In this document: positions 42,845-50,453 of the stretch, piece after piece
Layout of the letters: each line of letters starts with the position of its first letter
Numbering within the stretch: position 1 is the stretch's first letter
DNA from: Candidatus Physcocola equi
Lineage (GTDB): Bacteria > Bacteroidota > Bacteroidia > Bacteroidales > Paludibacteraceae
Assembly (NCBI GenBank): GCA_018064855.1
Contig: JAGHUM010000001.1
Span: forward strand, 1-64,000
Direction: 5' to 3'
Length of the DNA: 64,000 nucleotides
Position numbers and translations under genes: made by a program
Notes under the pieces: generated by a model
What the model was told of the DNA's origin: nothing
The model's database searches: none
What the model saw: only the letters and a program-made list of their open reading frames with translations

Positions 42845-44800
42845 ATGAAACGTGGCAGCAATCTTTTCACCCGCTTTTTGTTTTTTTTCTCAGTTGTGCA
42901 AACAATTCCGACGTTTGCGCAAGAGGCTGTCACGCCTCTTGATGAAGTGGAGGTGAGAGGGGTGAGGCCCGACCGGGCTGCTGTGACGAATGCTTTTTCG
43001 GGCGGCAATGCGCAAATGGCGGATTCTGCTGTCTTGGAACGCATGAACGACGCTTCTTTGGCTGATTATTTGTCGGCAGGCTCTCCTGTATTCGTGAAGG
43101 AAAGTGGGCATGGAATGATGAGCACCATATCGTTGCGAGGCTCGGCTGCGTCGCAGACGGCAGTGAACTGGAATGGCTTGCCAATCAATTCTCTTACGAT
43201 GGGCCAAACCGATTTCAGTCTGTTGCCTTTGTTTTTGTTCGATTTCGTGGAATTGTCTCCTGGAGGCGAAAGTTCAGTATATGGCGCTGGCTCTATCGGT
43301 GGCAGTGTGTCGTTGCGCGACCATTCATTTCTTGCCGACTCGGTTGGCGGACGTGCGCATGTTTCGGCTGGTAGTTATGACACATGGTTTGGCGGACTGA
43401 AATGGCATGCTTCCAACAAACATGTCGGTTCAAAAACAGCGCTTTTCCTTAATACCGCCGAGAATGATTTTCATTTTGAGTTGGAAGGCTATGACGGGGC
43501 AAAATCTGTCTGCCAACGAAATGCTCAAGCTCGTTCTTGGGGTGGCTTGGAAGAATTGGGGTGGATGATAGATAAGCGTCAGTTGCTTAGCGCTAAAATT
43601 TGGTTTACTCAAAATGAAAGGAACATCCAGCCTTCCATGCAAAACAACTATGATACCCTTCGGTATGAGTCGATTTCAGACAAAAACATTCGGATAGTGG
43701 CCGACTATCAGTTTGGCGGGTTGAAAAACAATGGCTTGTTTTCTGCCACTTTAGCATATTTGGAAGACAAACAAACGTATGAGGAGGACATCATCGCCAC
43801 AAGAGATATTTTGGCAAAGACTGAATATGAAGTCCGTTTGCTGGGGGCGAGAAGATTGAAAATTGTATCCAAATTTGGAGGACAGTCACAATATATATGC
43901 CCAATGGTGGGTGCGTATGAAGATGGCCACAATGAATGGCGTAATGATTTGTGGGCTAATATGTTTGCTTATATAGGGAGAAACAACAAATGGAGCGCGA
44001 CTGCTGGAATCAGACAGCAATGGGTGACAGATGTGGATGCTCCTTTATCTCCTTCATTCGGACTGAAATACGCACTTTTGGAAAAAGATTCCGACAGTTT
44101 GCATTATTGTTTGAGATTAAAAGCTAACCTGTCGCGGAATTTCCGAATCCCAACTCTCAACGACCGTTTTTGGGGAAGTAAGGATAAACGATCCATAAAG
44201 CCGGAGGATGCTTTTTGCGCAGAGGGTGGAGTGGAGGCTTTGGGGGCTGTCCCACATTTCAACACTGCGGTATCATTGACGGCGTTTCGCAACAAGGTCG
44301 ATGATTGGATTTTATGGATGCCACGCGGGAATGTGTGGAAACCTGTCAATGTTGACGAAGTGGAGGCTAAAGGTCTTGAAATGAACGTGAAAGCCGAATT
44401 TGATATCAGTCGTGTGAAAAATGTGCTGAGTTTGGGCGGTGTGTGGAGCCACACGGAAGTAATCAGAGGATTTTCGGAAATGATGCCTTTCCAGGGTAGG
44501 CAAATGGCTTTGCTGCCAGAACAGACTTTTTCGGGGAGTTGGACCGGTTATTGGTCGGGATGGAGCCTTATGCTGCTTTCAAAATATGTGGGAGATCGCG
44601 CCACCAGTGATGTGTTTGACAAAATGGATTCCTATTGGCTATGGAATACATGCTTGAGTTACGGTTTTTTACTTTGTGGACAAGTATGGACAGATTTACA
44701 ATTCACTATAAACAACCTGTTTGACGCACAATATCAGACGGTCCCATATAAGGCAATGCCTGGTCGGCATTATAAGACGACCTTGAAATTTTCATTCTAA
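42845..44800 (+). CDS. TonB-dependent outer-membrane receptor
   Basis: The protein has about 651 residues with a signal peptide (MKRGSNLFTRFLFFFSVVQTIPTFAQ). The plug domain (about 35-165) contains LADYLSAGSPVFVKESGHG, MSTISLRGSAASQTAVNWNG and FVELSPGGESSVYGAGSIGGSV. A 22-strand-type barrel ends FDAQYQTVPYKAMPGRHYKTTLKFSF with the terminal Phe. The layout is that of BtuB-like receptors for cobalamin or small siderophores; it lacks a carboxypeptidase-like SusC domain. Cargo is unknown. The start at 42845 is set by the signal peptide and lies almost on the promoter. Confidence 0.9.
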   Translation: MKRGSNLFTRFLFFFSVVQTIPTFAQEAVTPLDEVEVRGVRPDRAAVTNAFSGGNAQMADSAVLERMNDASLADYLSAGSPVFVKESGHGMMSTISLRGSAASQTAVNWNGLPINSLTMGQTDFSLLPLFLFDFVELSPGGESSVYGAGSIGGSVSLRDHSFLADSVGGRAHVSAGSYDTWFGGLKWHASNKHVGSKTALFLNTAENDFHFELEGYDGAKSVCQRNAQARSWGGLEELGWMIDKRQLLSAKIWFTQNERNIQPSMQNNYDTLRYESISDKNIRIVADYQFGGLKNNGLFSATLAYLEDKQTYEEDIIATRDILAKTEYEVRLLGARRLKIVSKFGGQSQYICPMVGAYEDGHNEWRNDLWANMFAYIGRNNKWSATAGIRQQWVTDVDAPLSPSFGLKYALLEKDSDSLHYCLRLKANLSRNFRIPTLNDRFWGSKDKRSIKPEDAFCAEGGVEALGAVPHFNTAVSLTAFRNKVDDWILWMPRGNVWKPVNVDEVEAKGLEMNVKAEFDISRVKNVLSLGGVWSHTEVIRGFSEMMPFQGRQMALLPEQTFSGSWTGYWSGWSLMLLSKYVGDRATSDVFDKMDSYWLWNTCLSYGFLLCGQVWTDLQFTINNLFDAQYQTVPYKAMPGRHYKTTLKFSF

Positions 44801-44871
44801 TTTGTGTTTTGTCGGACAGATTTTTGCAATAATCGTTGTTTTGGTTTACTTTCGTGGAAAAATAGAACAAT

Positions 44872-45021
44872 ATGGAACAATATATCTACATAGCCGTGGC
44901 AATAGTTGTATTGATTATTGCTGTCAAATTGTTAAAAGGCATTATCAGTTTTATCTTTACTGCTCTTATTGTCGCAGCGCTGGCTTTCGTGGCGTGTCAC
45001 TATTATTTGGGAATGTTTTGA
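44872..45021 (+). CDS. 49-residue membrane protein
   Basis: ATG 44872 begins MEQYIYIAVAIVVLIIAVKL. A short basic turn (KLLKG) leads into a second hydrophobic stretch (IISFIFTALIVAALAFVAC) and a short tail. It would form two membrane helices or a hairpin. A promoter-like TACTTTCG lies at 44847-44854 with a TTTG element 20 bases upstream. It stands between the TonB receptor and the convergent acyltransferase gene (7 bases apart). Function is unknown, but coding-like codon use and clean hydrophobic pattern support it as a real gene. Confidence 0.6.
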   Translation: MEQYIYIAVAIVVLIIAVKLLKGIISFIFTALIVAALAFVACHYYLGMF

Positions 45022-45027
45022 TTCCCT

Positions 45028-45909
45028 TTATTTCCAAAAATCATAGAAATTAAACCACTGTTCGGGGTGGCCCTTTACCTGTTTTTCCAGCACGTCAAGG
45101 TATTGCTCAAGCAGTTGCACTTCTTGTTTCTTTTCCGAATTTCGTTTGGTCGGTTCTGCAAAAAAGAAGTTGAAACTGTATTTATGTATCCCTTCTTTCA
45201 CAGAGAAGTAAAATACAACGGGTTTCTTCATGCGTGAGCCTATCAGAAATGGACCTGCAGGAAATTTTGCCTCCTTCCCTAAAAAATCATGGCTGATGAT
45301 TTTGTTTTCGTTGATGAAGCGGTCGCCCATGAAACAGACGTATTCTCTTTTGTCTAAAGCCGCCTTTATGTTGAAGATGGTTGCCATGTCGTCATCGTTC
45401 ACAGGGATGACGTTGTAGTTGCGTCCGCCTGTTTGGGCATTGATATGGTCTTTGATTTTTTCATATTCGGCGTCATACATCACGATGTTGAGTTTACTGG
45501 CATAATTGCCGAAGAAGTTTCCCCCAATTTCCCAGTTGCCAAAATGTGCGCCAATGAGAACCACGCCGGAGTCGCTGTCGAGCAACTCAAGAAAATGTTC
45601 ATAGTTATTGAATTGATATTCAAATTTCTTGTCGAATCCTGCCAGTGCGGCCACTTTGTCGATTAGGACCTGCCCGAATCTGAAATAATGTTTCAGCACC
45701 AAGCCTGCGCTTTGCAATCTGGTTTTATGATGAATCTCTCTCCAGTATTTCCAACTGGCCTTTGTGCTTTTGGGCGCGAATGGAACAAAGTAAGGCACTA
45801 CCACCACCAATAAAGCGTAGGCGAACCCCAGCCCAAGGTGCTTTATGATGGCAATAAAAATGCGGTAGCCGAGACTGCCACCGCGTGTTTTACCTTTCCA
45901 TTCTGGCAT
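45028..45909 (-). CDS. LpxL/HtrB-like lipid acyltransferase
   Basis: The 293-residue protein has an N-terminal membrane helix (about 15-45) and the HxxxxE catalytic motif in IGAHFGNWEIGGNFF, followed by FMGDRFINENK and FPAGPFLIGSRMKKPVVFYF. These are marks of the lysophospholipid/lipid A acyltransferase family that moves acyl chains from ACP to lipid A. As the last gene of an operon with its own ACP, FabG and an ammonia-lyase, it may instead transfer an unusual acyl or aryl chain, as its homologues in aryl-polyene clusters are thought to do. Substrate is inferred. Confidence 0.85.
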   Translation of the reverse strand: MPEWKGKTRGGSLGYRIFIAIIKHLGLGFAYALLVVVVPYFVPFAPKSTKASWKYWREIHHKTRLQSAGLVLKHYFRFGQVLIDKVAALAGFDKKFEYQFNNYEHFLELLDSDSGVVLIGAHFGNWEIGGNFFGNYASKLNIVMYDAEYEKIKDHINAQTGGRNYNVIPVNDDDMATIFNIKAALDKREYVCFMGDRFINENKIISHDFLGKEAKFPAGPFLIGSRMKKPVVFYFSVKEGIHKYSFNFFFAEPTKRNSEKKQEVQLLEQYLDVLEKQVKGHPEQWFNFYDFWK

Positions 45910-45923
45910 GGCTATCTAATAAT

Positions 45924-46166
45924 CTATCTTTGTTTTGAGTAGAGCAAATCATAAAAGTCGTCGAATGTCTTCACATTCGCAAAGTCGTCTTTGGCTGTTT
46001 TGATGCCCAATTCTTTCTCAATCAGTACAACTAAATCAACCAAATCCAGACTGTCTATCTCCAGCGTTTCTTGCAGATTGGCGTCGGGAGAAAAAGTTTC
46101 GATTTCTTTTTCAAACTCATCTGCCAAGGCGTTGTTTGCTTTAATGATGATTTCTTCTCTTGTCAT
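45924..46166 (-). CDS. Acyl carrier protein, pathway-specific
   Basis: An 80-residue acidic carrier protein with the phosphopantetheine site Ser39 in LEIDSLDLVDL. It differs from a housekeeping AcpP (which would have the DSLDTVE form) and lies in a specialised operon between FabG (11 bases upstream) and the acyltransferase (14 bases downstream). ATG 46166 is preferred to an earlier in-frame ATG at 46211 that overlaps the fabG stop region. Confidence 0.88.
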   Translation of the reverse strand: MTREEIIIKANNALADEFEKEIETFSPDANLQETLEIDSLDLVDLVVLIEKELGIKTAKDDFANVKTFDDFYDLLYSKQR

Positions 46167-46177
46167 ATCCTCATTTA

Positions 46178-46906
46178 TTAGGTGTACAAACCTCCATTGA
46201 CCGAAATGCATTGTCCGTTCACATAGGCGGCTTCTTTGGATGCGAGGAATCCGACTACAGCAGCGACTTCTTCAGGTTTGCCAAATCGGTTTGCAGGGAT
46301 TTGCTTTTTGAGTTCTGCCTCTTCCAAATCTTTTGTCATGTCAGTTTGAATAAAACCTGGAGCGACAGCGTTGACTGTCACGTTTTTACGGGCAACTTCT
46401 TGCGCCAATGCTTTGGTGGCTGCAATCATGCCACCTTTGGCTGCTGAGTAGTTGGTCTGGCCGGGAAGTCCTTTTAAACCAGAAAGGGATGCCATGTTGA
46501 TGATGCGGCCATATTTTTTCACGAGCATGTCTTTGAGGCAGGCGCGTGTGACATACATGAAACTGTTGAGGTTTGTTCCTAATACGTTGTCCCATTCGTC
46601 ATCTGTCATCCACATCATGAGGTTGTCTTTGCGGATGCCGGCATTGTTGACGAGTACGCTGATGTATTCGCCTTGGTGGTTGTCTTGCCATTTTGCGATG
46701 GCTGTTTCGACCGATTCCTTATTTCCCACATCAAATTTCAGCAATTCACCGTCGCTGCCTGCGGCGCGCACCTGTTCGAGTGTGGCGTTGGCTTCTGCAT
46801 CGTTGCTGCGATAATTGATGAGTACATAGTATCCCATTTGGGCTAATTTGATGGCGCAAGCACGACCAATGCCGCGTGATCCGCCTGTGATGAGAGCTAT
46901 ATTCAT
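46178..46906 (-). CDS. 3-oxoacyl-ACP reductase (FabG-like)
   Basis: An SDR of 242 residues that reduces beta-ketoacyl-ACP with NADPH. The cofactor motif TGGSRGIG is at residues 7-14, NNAG at 87-90, and the catalytic Ser140, Tyr153 and Lys157 (NYSAAKGG). The C-terminus (GFLASKEAAYVNGQCISVNGGLYT) is typical FabG. Its operon suggests it serves the dedicated ACP next door, not general fatty-acid synthesis. It starts 18 bases after the ammonia-lyase gene. Confidence 0.9.
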   Translation of the reverse strand: MNIALITGGSRGIGRACAIKLAQMGYYVLINYRSNDAEANATLEQVRAAGSDGELLKFDVGNKESVETAIAKWQDNHQGEYISVLVNNAGIRKDNLMMWMTDDEWDNVLGTNLNSFMYVTRACLKDMLVKKYGRIINMASLSGLKGLPGQTNYSAAKGGMIAATKALAQEVARKNVTVNAVAPGFIQTDMTKDLEEAELKKQIPANRFGKPEEVAAVVGFLASKEAAYVNGQCISVNGGLYT

Positions 46907-46924
46907 TTTTTTCTGTTCTTGTCT

Positions 46925-48451
46925 TTATAAATTGATGTTTTTCAAATATCCTTGCACTTTCTCTACGGATGTGTATAGAGGGTAGTCTTCTGTAAAGACT
47001 GGGAATATCTGGCGGACTTCTTCGTAAACCTTGCGTGTTGCAGGAGCGAGTTTGTCCTGGATTTTCAAGTAATCGACTGCTTGAGCAAGTGCCATATAGT
47101 GGATGCTCATCACCTGGAAGGCATTGTTGATGACACGTTTGGCAAGGAGTGCGGAGTTGGTGCCCATCGACACGATGTCCTGGTTGTCGTTGTTGTTTGG
47201 AATGGAATGAACGTACATTGGGTTGCTCAGTGTCTGGCATTCTGCAGTGGTGCTGGTTGCGGTGAACTGGCATGCTTGCAAACCGTAGTTGAGGCCGAGT
47301 ACTCCGAGATTCCCGAATGGAGGAAGAATGCCTTCGTTGATGCGGTCGTGGAAAAGGTAGTTCATTTGTCTTTCCATGGTCATGGTCAACTTTGTGATTG
47401 CGATTTTGAGTTTGTCCATTTCAAAACTTACGTAATCGCCATGGAAGTTGCCTCCGTGATATACATTTTCTGTCTTAGGATCTACGATTGGATTATCGCA
47501 GGCTGAGTTGACTTCGTTGATAAGCACGCGTTCCACATTTTCGAGCACTTCGAGCACAGGACCCAAGATTTGAGGTATGCAACGGAGTGAGTAGTATGGC
47601 TGAACTTTGTGCTTGAAAATCTTTTCTTCGTGGTGGCAATATAACTCGTTCTCGCGTTTGAGCATGCATTGGCTGCCTTTTGCGGTTTCGCGGAGCATTG
47701 CTGCCACTTTTTGTTGACCGTCTTGTCGGCGAACCCCGTTGAGCGTTTCGCTCATGAGATCGTCGAATGAAGATACAACTTCATTGACCATCACTGAAGC
47801 CAAAATGGCCCAGTGAAACAATTTTTGCGCGTCAATGAGGTTGACAAGACCTATGCCGGTCATGAAGGAAGTCCCGTTTGTGATGGAAAGACCTTCGCGG
47901 ATATGTATTTTGAAAGGTTCCAATCCGAGTTTTTTCATAACCTCGGCAGAATCCTGCCATTTGCCTTCATAGTTCACTTTTCCTTCTCCGATAAGCGTAA
48001 GAGCCAAATGAGCCAACTGAACCAAGTCGCCGCTGGCACCGACACTTCCGTGTTCAGGAATGAATGGAATGACATCGTTGTTGATAAATGCTTGCAGAAG
48101 TTTTACGACATCCTCGTGCACGCCACTTTGGGCTTGGAGAAATGTGCCGAGTCGCGCTATCATGGCAGCCTTGACATAGATGTTTGGCAATGGCTCGCCA
48201 GCACCAGTTGCGTGGCTGCGGATGATGTTGTATTGCAAAGCGGTTCTATCCTCTTCGCTCACACGGTATTGTGCCATAGGCCCGAAACCTGTGTTTATGC
48301 CGTAGATGATTCTCTCGTTAGAAAATTTGAGCAAAAAGTCGTAGCAGTTTTGAATTTCTTTGAGTGTGTTTTTGTCTACGCTCATTTTTTCTCCTCCATA
48401 AAGTAAACCTTTGATGGAGTCAAGTGAGAGATAGTCTTCTTCTTGTGTCAT
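46925..48451 (-). CDS. Aromatic amino acid ammonia-lyase (probable TAL)
   Basis: The 508-residue enzyme carries the self-forming MIO cofactor triad Ala139-Ser140-Gly141 (HGSVGASGDLVQL) and the catalytic Tyr50 in IIYGINTGFGPMAQYR. It deaminates His, Tyr or Phe to an acrylate. Segments such as YHGGNFHGDY and NPMYVHSIPNNNDNQDIVSM agree, from memory, with the Flavobacterium tyrosine ammonia-lyase of flexirubin clusters. That points to p-coumarate production, not Hut histidine catabolism. RSHATGAG (78-85) keeps a Ser-His pair as in HAL, so histidine is not excluded. There is no hutU/hutI nearby. It heads an operon with fabG, ACP and acyltransferase genes. Confidence 0.88.
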   Translation of the reverse strand: MTQEEDYLSLDSIKGLLYGGEKMSVDKNTLKEIQNCYDFLLKFSNERIIYGINTGFGPMAQYRVSEEDRTALQYNIIRSHATGAGEPLPNIYVKAAMIARLGTFLQAQSGVHEDVVKLLQAFINNDVIPFIPEHGSVGASGDLVQLAHLALTLIGEGKVNYEGKWQDSAEVMKKLGLEPFKIHIREGLSITNGTSFMTGIGLVNLIDAQKLFHWAILASVMVNEVVSSFDDLMSETLNGVRRQDGQQKVAAMLRETAKGSQCMLKRENELYCHHEEKIFKHKVQPYYSLRCIPQILGPVLEVLENVERVLINEVNSACDNPIVDPKTENVYHGGNFHGDYVSFEMDKLKIAITKLTMTMERQMNYLFHDRINEGILPPFGNLGVLGLNYGLQACQFTATSTTAECQTLSNPMYVHSIPNNNDNQDIVSMGTNSALLAKRVINNAFQVMSIHYMALAQAVDYLKIQDKLAPATRKVYEEVRQIFPVFTEDYPLYTSVEKVQGYLKNINL

Positions 48452-48470
48452 TTTAGTGATATAATTTTTG

Positions 48471-48478
48471 CAAAAATA
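48471..48478 (-). promoter_or_regulatory. Ammonia-lyase operon promoter -7 box
   Basis: The minus strand reads TATTTTTG followed by CA, 19 bases before ATG 48451. Confidence 0.55.
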
Positions 48479-48592
48479 ATGCATTTTCCCTTTCGTTAAG
48501 GCACCTGATTTGGGAAAAGTGTGATTTGTACACAAAAAAAGATAAAATGCAAGTTTTTTAGGTCGCTTTTGGTTCCCTTAGGAAAAATAAAA

Positions 48593-48623
48593 AAATCCCC
48601 ACCGATTATGGTCGGAGGGGATT
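48593..48623 (-). terminator. rpsT terminator
   Basis: AAATCCCCACCGA (48593-48605) and TCGGAGGGGATT (48612-48623) pair with one mismatch; TTTTTTTATTTTT follows on the minus strand. Confidence 0.9.
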
Positions 48624-48646
48624 GTTTTATATCGTCACACTAACAA

Positions 48647-48901
48647 TTAGGCGAGAGTGTTAACTTTCTTAGCCAAGCTTGACTTCAAGTTAGCAGCCTT
48701 GTTTTTGTGGATGATGTTCTTTTTTGCGAGCTTGTCGAGCAAGCTGCTTACCTTTGGAAGCATAGCTTCAGCTTCCTTCTTGTCAGAGGTAGCACGAAGA
48801 GCGCTAACTGCGTTACGAGTAGTCTTTGCGTAATATCTATTGTGCAAACGGCGTACTTTAGCTTGTCTAGCTCTCTTGATAGTTGATTTGTGGTTTGCCA
48901 T
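48647..48901 (-). CDS. rpsT: 30S ribosomal protein S20
   Basis: S20 binds 16S rRNA near its 5' domain. The 84-residue Lys/Arg/Ala-rich sequence begins [22 protein letters not shown] and ends [18 protein letters not shown], as in the family. It lies 26 bases after tRNA-Glu copy 1 and has no promoter of its own in between, so the two are probably one transcript from the box at 49036-49043. Confidence 0.96.
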   Translation of the reverse strand: MANHKSTIKRARQAKVRRLHNRYYAKTTRNAVSALRATSDKKEAEAMLPKVSSLLDKLAKKNIIHKNKAANLKSSLAKKVNTLA

Positions 48902-48927
48902 TTTAATTATTATTCTTTTTTGTTTAG

Positions 48928-48999
48928 TAGTCCGTGGCGGAATCGAACCGCCCTTACAAGAATGAAAATCTTGGGTACTAACCGATATACGAACGGACC
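48928..48999 (-). tRNA. tRNA-Glu (anticodon TTC), copy 1
   Basis: Cloverleaf of 72 bases. Anticodon stem CAAGA/TCTTG with loop TTTTCAT gives TTC. T-arm GGCGG-TTCGATT-CCGCC is perfect. Acceptor GGTCCGT/ACGGACT has a G-T first pair. It is identical to copy 2. Confidence 0.94.
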
Positions 49000-49035
49000 A
49001 ACCTTCAATAGGTTTCTTTCTTTGTTTTGCGGGTG

Positions 49036-49043
49036 CAAAGTTA
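49036..49043 (-). promoter_or_regulatory. tRNA-Glu copy 1 / rpsT promoter
   Basis: Minus strand TAACTTTG followed by CA, 36 bases before tRNA-Glu copy 1. Confidence 0.6.
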
Positions 49044-49109
49044 GCACTTTTTTTCTTTCCCGCAACCTTGCCAGCAGAAAAAATATGATTAAATATTCTT
49101 TCATTAAAA

Positions 49110-49135
49110 AAGAATAACCCTATTGGATTATCCTT
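49110..49135 (-). terminator. Terminator between the two tRNA-Glu genes
   Basis: AAGAATAACCC (49110-49120) pairs with GGATTATCCTT (49125-49135) through two wobbles; TTTTTTAATG follows on the minus strand. It separates the transcript of copy 2 from that of copy 1. Confidence 0.65.
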
Positions 49136-49148
49136 TTTGCTGATTTAG

Positions 49149-49220
49149 TAGTCCGTGGCGGAATCGAACCGCCCTTACAAGAATGAAAATCTTGGGTACT
49201 AACCGATATACGAACGGACC
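49149..49220 (-). tRNA. tRNA-Glu (anticodon TTC), copy 2
   Basis: Its 72 bases are identical to copy 1 at 48928-48999, and it is followed by its own terminator. A tandem duplication whose flanks have diverged. Confidence 0.94.
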
Positions 49221-49264
49221 AGCCTATTTAAAGTTTGCTTTCAGCTTGTTGCTGTTTGCGAGTG

Positions 49265-49272
49265 CAAAGTTA
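49265..49272 (-). promoter_or_regulatory. tRNA-Glu copy 2 promoter
   Basis: Minus strand TAACTTTG followed by CA, 44 bases upstream of the tRNA. Confidence 0.6.
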
Positions 49273-49403
49273 GATCATTTTTTTTATATCTGCAAATATT
49301 TTGCCGATTTTTTGATTCTTTTTCTTTCGCCAGTGTCTGCACGTTTGTCTGATTTGTTCTTTTTCGTAGTTTTTTACAATACCAAAGGCAAAAAAATGTG
49401 GAA

Positions 49404-50015
49404 TCAGTCTTTGTTGGCTTGGGCTCTTGATTTTGTGCCGAGGTAGCCTCCATGGTGACGTTTTGCGTATTGCTCGCTGGTGTAACCAATGGCTGTCATG
49501 GTGCCAACCACCAATATGTCGCCTATTACGGTCATCATGGTCGTGGATGTGGTAGGGGTGAGGCCAAGTGGGCATACTTCTTTAGGATTGCCTGTATATA
49601 AACAGATGTCTGAGTCTTTGGCAAGTTGGCTTTCTTTGTTGCCTGTGATGACGATGAATTTTACGTCGGGGCGTAATCCGCGTGCGAGGTGAACGAGGTC
49701 CACAATTTCGTTGGTCTTGCCAGAGTTGGAGATGAGAAGCATGACATCGTTTGGTTGCAGTACGCCCAAGTCTCCGTGCTGTGCTTCTGAAGGATGTAGG
49801 AAGACGGCCGGTGTTCCTGTTGAACTGAATGTTGTGGCAATGTTCATGGCGATTTGTCCTGCTTTGCCCATGCCGCTTGTCACCAATTTTCCCCCCTTTT
49901 TATTTACTTGTTCCACAATGAGGTTGATGGCTTTGGTATAGTCATCTGTCACTGGCAAGTTGAGGATAGAGTTTGCTTCGTGTTGCAATAACTCTCTGAT
50001 TTTTGCTTCTTCCAT
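49404..50015 (-). CDS. SIS-domain arabinose-5-phosphate isomerase-like
   Basis: This 203-residue protein is one SIS sugar-isomerase domain: SGMGKAGQIAMNIATTF, FLHPSEAQHGDLGVLQ, LLISNSGKTNEIVDL and PTTSTTMMTVIGD match the KdsD/KpsF/GutQ group. It lacks the two C-terminal CBS domains of E. coli KdsD (about 328 residues). SIS-only isomerases of this group are known from Bacteroides. It should turn ribulose-5-phosphate into arabinose-5-phosphate for KdsA (30392-31207). It has its own promoter at 50083-50090. Confidence 0.88.
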   Translation of the reverse strand: MEEAKIRELLQHEANSILNLPVTDDYTKAINLIVEQVNKKGGKLVTSGMGKAGQIAMNIATTFSSTGTPAVFLHPSEAQHGDLGVLQPNDVMLLISNSGKTNEIVDLVHLARGLRPDVKFIVITGNKESQLAKDSDICLYTGNPKEVCPLGLTPTTSTTMMTVIGDILVVGTMTAIGYTSEQYAKRHHGGYLGTKSRAQANKD

Positions 50016-50082
50016 TCTCCTTATTTATATATAAGAGTGTGAAAACGTCGTATTAAATAGACGTTGATTGTGTTTCGGAGGG

Positions 50083-50090
50083 CAAAATTA
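50083..50090 (-). promoter_or_regulatory. SIS isomerase promoter and leader
   Basis: The minus strand reads TAATTTTG followed by CC. The leader contains an inverted repeat, AACGTC (50044-50049) and GACGTT (50060-50065), that could be a small hairpin or operator. Confidence 0.5.
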
Positions 50091-50453
50091 CTTTTTTTTA
50101 TCCGTTTCTGCAAACTATTTTTCTGTTTTGCGTTTTCTCAAAAATGATCTTCTTGTTTATTTTGTTTTGGTTTGCATGGGAAGCCGAATCTTAATTCCCT
50201 TCACAGGAATAGTTTATTGGTAGATGTTTGTTGGAGTGCTTTGTGATGATTGTGATTTTTTCAGCAACGTTGAAGGGTGCATTTTTGCGATGGAATCGTA
50301 TGTTTTTACATATCTGTCTGTGTGTCTTGATTTGTATGGGTTTCTTTTAGTATTTTTTAGTCAGCGGTCTTTTGTTATAAATGTCCTTTGTTTTGTTGCT
50401 CCTTTTGCCCAAATTTGCAGTGTAAATAACTAACACTTATTATTGTATTAACC
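50091..50453. other. T-rich intergenic region
   Basis: About 360 bases of T-rich sequence with no convincing gene. Near the end CAAATTTGC (about 50408-50416) is a degenerate -7 box that may drive the esterase gene. No repeat or structured RNA was recognised. Confidence 0.5.

Noticed and set aside
42685-43044. N-terminal extension of argS
   Set aside because: The extra frame crosses the argS promoter and the signal-peptide region of the divergent TonB receptor, and gives a non-protein-like sequence.
46925-48451. HutH of histidine degradation
   Set aside because: No hutU, hutI or ftcD lies nearby, and the sequence and operon partners resemble flexirubin-type ammonia-lyases. Histidine is kept only as an alternative substrate.
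50224-50433. 69-codon plus-strand frame before the esterase gene
   Set aside because: Very Phe/Val/Cys-rich, no conserved pattern, no promoter; it reflects a T-rich intergenic region.
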